A stretch of 64,000 nucleotides of DNA from Piscicola geometra. Its lineage: Eukaryota > Annelida > Clitellata > Hirudinida > Piscicolidae. The DNA is taken from positions 1,900,272-1,964,271 of the forward strand of contig OX030959.1 of assembly GCA_943735955.1 (NCBI GenBank), read 5' to 3'. The notes beneath the pieces were generated by a model. The model ran no database searches, was not told the DNA's origin, and saw nothing but the letters and a program-made list of their open reading frames with translations. The position numbers and the translations under genes were made by a program. Shown here piece after piece: positions 60,503 through 64,000 of the stretch (position 1 is its first letter; each line of letters opens with the position of its first letter).

Positions 60503-63145
60503 ATGGTTTGTTTCACGTTGATATCTATTCTGCTTCTCAGCTGCCTCGACGCAAGTAATATTCCTTCATTTCTTTCAGCAGAATAAACTTGGGATAATTA
60601 TATTTGTATTTTATTTTCATTTGAAACCCGTTTAAATTTCGGTCGCTTTTACCTTTCTTTCAAGAAATTTTGTGAAATTATGCTGGAAAACCCATACAGT
60701 AAAAGCTATAGGCACGCCAGTATCCCATTACATTCAAAACTGCCGCTGAGCTGTAAAAGCCTAAAAAATTAATCTCGTCACAACAACTTCCACCAAAACA
60801 ACACACACACAGCTCAAAGATTTTAGTAATCAAAGACGATTTGAAGTACAGCTTCGTAATAGACCATTGTGTCTGGCATTGTGTCTGGTAGTTAGCAGCT
60901 CAAAAGGGAACACTGCGTACACCAAAGTGTAGAACAACAAACAGAAATTGTACATACATTCATCTGAATGTATGTACAATGTATGCCTTCAAATATTAAT
61001 GAGATCCAAAAAAACTATTTTCTTGTTTTTTATGCGTGAGCCTCTAAAAAACTGTATTATTTTCATCGATCAAACACTCAGGTGGCACTGAAGAAGCGAG
61101 GAATGAACAGTTCGAAGAGGAAAAACTTCTGAAAAAACTTTTCTCTGAAGATTCTTCGTCCTTGAGTGCCTACACCCCTCATGAAGCCTCCACTGACATC
61201 TCACATGAACGAGTAATCAAACTTCACGTTCTCAACTTTTAAATCTTTAATCTTTTTGGAAAATTTCGCAAAAATTGTTGAAATAGAAGTCCAATTTCAA
61301 TGGTGCAATATATGAAATACTTCACTGACTTCCACATGAGCAGCGGAAGAGGGCTGTGGTGGAAGGGTTCTTCGACGACATGCTGGTGGTGGAGTTGTAC
61401 ATAGCGAACGACATCACCAGGGTGCGTGTTTGCCTTAACTTATTCAACGCTGCTACCCGGAAAAAAATTATACAGAAAGATAATTAATTCACAAATAGAA
61501 ATAGTAAAGGATGTTTTTGACACGCTTCATATAGTCACTTTAAAAGAATGAATTCGTTTCAAATTACCGAAAAATAAGAAATATTGATCTCCAGTTATAT
61601 GGATAATACATGTTTTTTATTTATTTTCTGACTGAAGTATGATCAGTACGGGAGGGAAGGCATCGCTGACGTGGTCAGAAGCTGCAAGGAGATTGCCAAC
61701 GTCGCCAGTCTGGTAACATCTTTCACGCGTGTTTACAAAAATTAGTTACAAAAGAAGTTATGAAAATCTTGTTTCATATCAATTATGAACTCTCTGGTTG
61801 CTCAAACTACAAAAAAATGCGCCACGCTTCCACTATCCAGCTGTTCCAGCCACTGGGCATAGCAGTTGTGTTGGTGGGAGTGGAAGTGTGGACGGAGCGA
61901 GACAAGGTACCAGTGAGCAGTGACAGCAATTCCACCCTCAACAACTGGATGATCTACCGTTCCACGCAGATACAAACGTACAACGACGTTGCCTTTCTAC
62001 TGACGTTGGTTTTGAAGTTAACTAGGCAGACATAAATGTCCATTTATTAACTTTTCAAATAGTATTTTTACCTTTTAAATTCAATTTTCATGAAATAGTT
62101 GTAATATTTTTTTGCAATTTTTGAACTTCTTCATACTTTTGTGCAGAAGAACTGATTTTGGAAATTTGAAATACGGAGACTCGAACATGAATTCAATGTG
62201 TTCTCACGAAAAGTCCGCTGGTGTTGTCAGGGTGAGTAGGTGTTATCAAAATGTCAGTTATTTGAAGACATTATCTTCCCAAAAGCATCTTCTCATAAAT
62301 AATTTTTTTCTCAAAAGATTTCATAATATTTAAAGATTAAACGCGCAAAGTATGCAAAACACAAACTGAAACTTGTCAGGTGCTGGACGACAGGTCGGAG
62401 ATAACGGGAGCGATAATGGCTCACTTCATCGGACGTGTGTTCAACTTGTCTGTAGACGCTGCAGACTGCCCTTGCGATGACTACAAATGCATCATGACTT
62501 CCAAAATTCCGTTGGTCATACTCGCTAAGTCTTTTGTATTTCTCTGTTTTAACATTATTTTTAAACTTTATTATAAAAAGTTTCATACATTTTATTTCTA
62601 GATTTCAACTATTTTAAATATTGAAAACAAATTACAGAACGAATTTAGGAGCGAAGAACTTTTCATCGTGTTCGAAGAAGCAGTTGGAGGCCTCGCTGAG
62701 CAGGGGCATAGACATCTGCCTGCACAACGTTCCACAAAGCCTCAACGAGTACCTGGCCGTGTGTGGCAATGGCATTCTGGAGGCGGGAGAGCAGTGCGAC
62801 TGTGGCAGAATGCCTTCCAGCGTGAGAGTTATTTTGAGTTTATAATATCTAAAAAATATTATTCAACATTTTTTCCTATAGAACGTTAAAATATTTCAAA
62901 TTTTCTCATCACATTTGAAACCAAAGGTTTGCAATCCCCAATGCTGTGATGGAAACACCTGCCAACTGAAGAATGGCCAGTGCGCTCAAGGGGGCTGTTG
63001 CGACGTGACCACGTGCTCCCTCAGAAGACAGGGTCACGTGTGCAGATCGGAAGCAGCAGGGTCATGTGACCTGGCTGAGAGTTGTGACGGCAGCAGTTTC
63101 CTGTGCCCTCGAGACTCCTTCGTGCAAGAAGGAACTCTGTGCACT
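60503..63145 (+). CDS. ADAM family protein with inactive metalloprotease domain (5' part, gene continues beyond the window)
   Basis: Exons: 60503-60554, 61082-61212, 61341-61421, 61638-61712, 61841-62004, 62147-62231, 62380-62510, 62638-62821, 62927 to about 63145; phases agree. Signal peptide MVCFTLISILLLSCLDA; then only about 45 acidic residues and a furin-type QRKR (62-65) where ADAMs normally have a prodomain of roughly 200 residues. The reprolysin-like domain (VVELYIANDITR, GIAVVLVGVEVWTERDK, MCSHEKSAGVV, Met-turn-like CIM) lacks the zinc site: the HExxHxxGxxH position reads HFIGRVFNLSV (211-221). The disintegrin domain starts VCGNGILEAGEQCDC (281 on) and continues Cys-rich (CCDGNTC, GGCCD, CDLAESCDG). 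The end of the last exon is uncertain. Probably an adhesion or signalling ADAM rather than a protease. Confidence 0.85.
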
Positions 63146-63241
63146 GTCCATGGCGTCAGTCCTCATCTTTTAACATAGAAGTTTTAAATATTATTTTTAA
63201 ATTTATGAATTTAACAATGTCTATCAAATAATTATTCTCCA

Positions 63242-64000
<759 letters not shown>

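Overview
This window looks like nuclear DNA from an invertebrate animal. Genes are split by short AT-rich introns with GT-AG ends. There are tRNA-derived SINEs, long microsatellites and animal gene families (ADAM, SLC28, EF-hand, mitochondrial IF-2). The phylum cannot be fixed from sequence alone. The giant collagen described below resembles what is known of annelid cuticle collagens in length, so a lophotrochozoan such as an annelid is my weak best guess.

Layout. (1) 1-2586, minus: the 5' two-thirds of a mitochondrial translation initiation factor IF-2 gene, nine exons, running off the left edge. It shares a 212-bp promoter region with a small intronless gene of unknown function (2799-3128, plus). 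(2) 3129-8057: AT-rich, no gene recognised. (3) 8058-44414, plus: a single collagen gene of 64 coding exons. Joining the exons gives an unbroken frame of 26,436 nt (8,811 residues): signal peptide, about 8,650 residues of almost perfect Gly-X-Y, a short heptad-repeat segment, one transmembrane helix and a basic cytoplasmic tail. Nearly every intron splits a Gly codon after its first base. (4) 45365-49984, minus: a 10-exon concentrative nucleoside transporter (SLC28/CNT), 646 residues, with altered substrate-pocket residues. (5) 50650-51453 and 52102-52866, plus: tandem intronless hydroxypyruvate isomerase-like genes. Their 5' two-thirds are almost identical and their 3' thirds are divergent. 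(6) 54066-57907, minus: a calmodulin/troponin C-like four-EF-hand gene whose intron holds a roughly 1-kb (GTA)n array. (7) 60503 to about 63145, plus: the 5' part of an ADAM gene with a very short prodomain and a destroyed zinc/catalytic site. It is followed by a SINE tail and a (GATT)n array that runs off the right edge.

The genes do not form a pathway; this is an ordinary animal gene neighbourhood. The outstanding item is the collagen. Its predicted helix is near 2.5 micrometres, it is essentially cysteine-free, it has no fibrillar C-propeptide, and its anchor is at the C-terminus (type I), whereas known transmembrane collagens are type II. All exon joins were worked out by eye from splice-site consensus, frame and family similarity; none was checked against transcripts.
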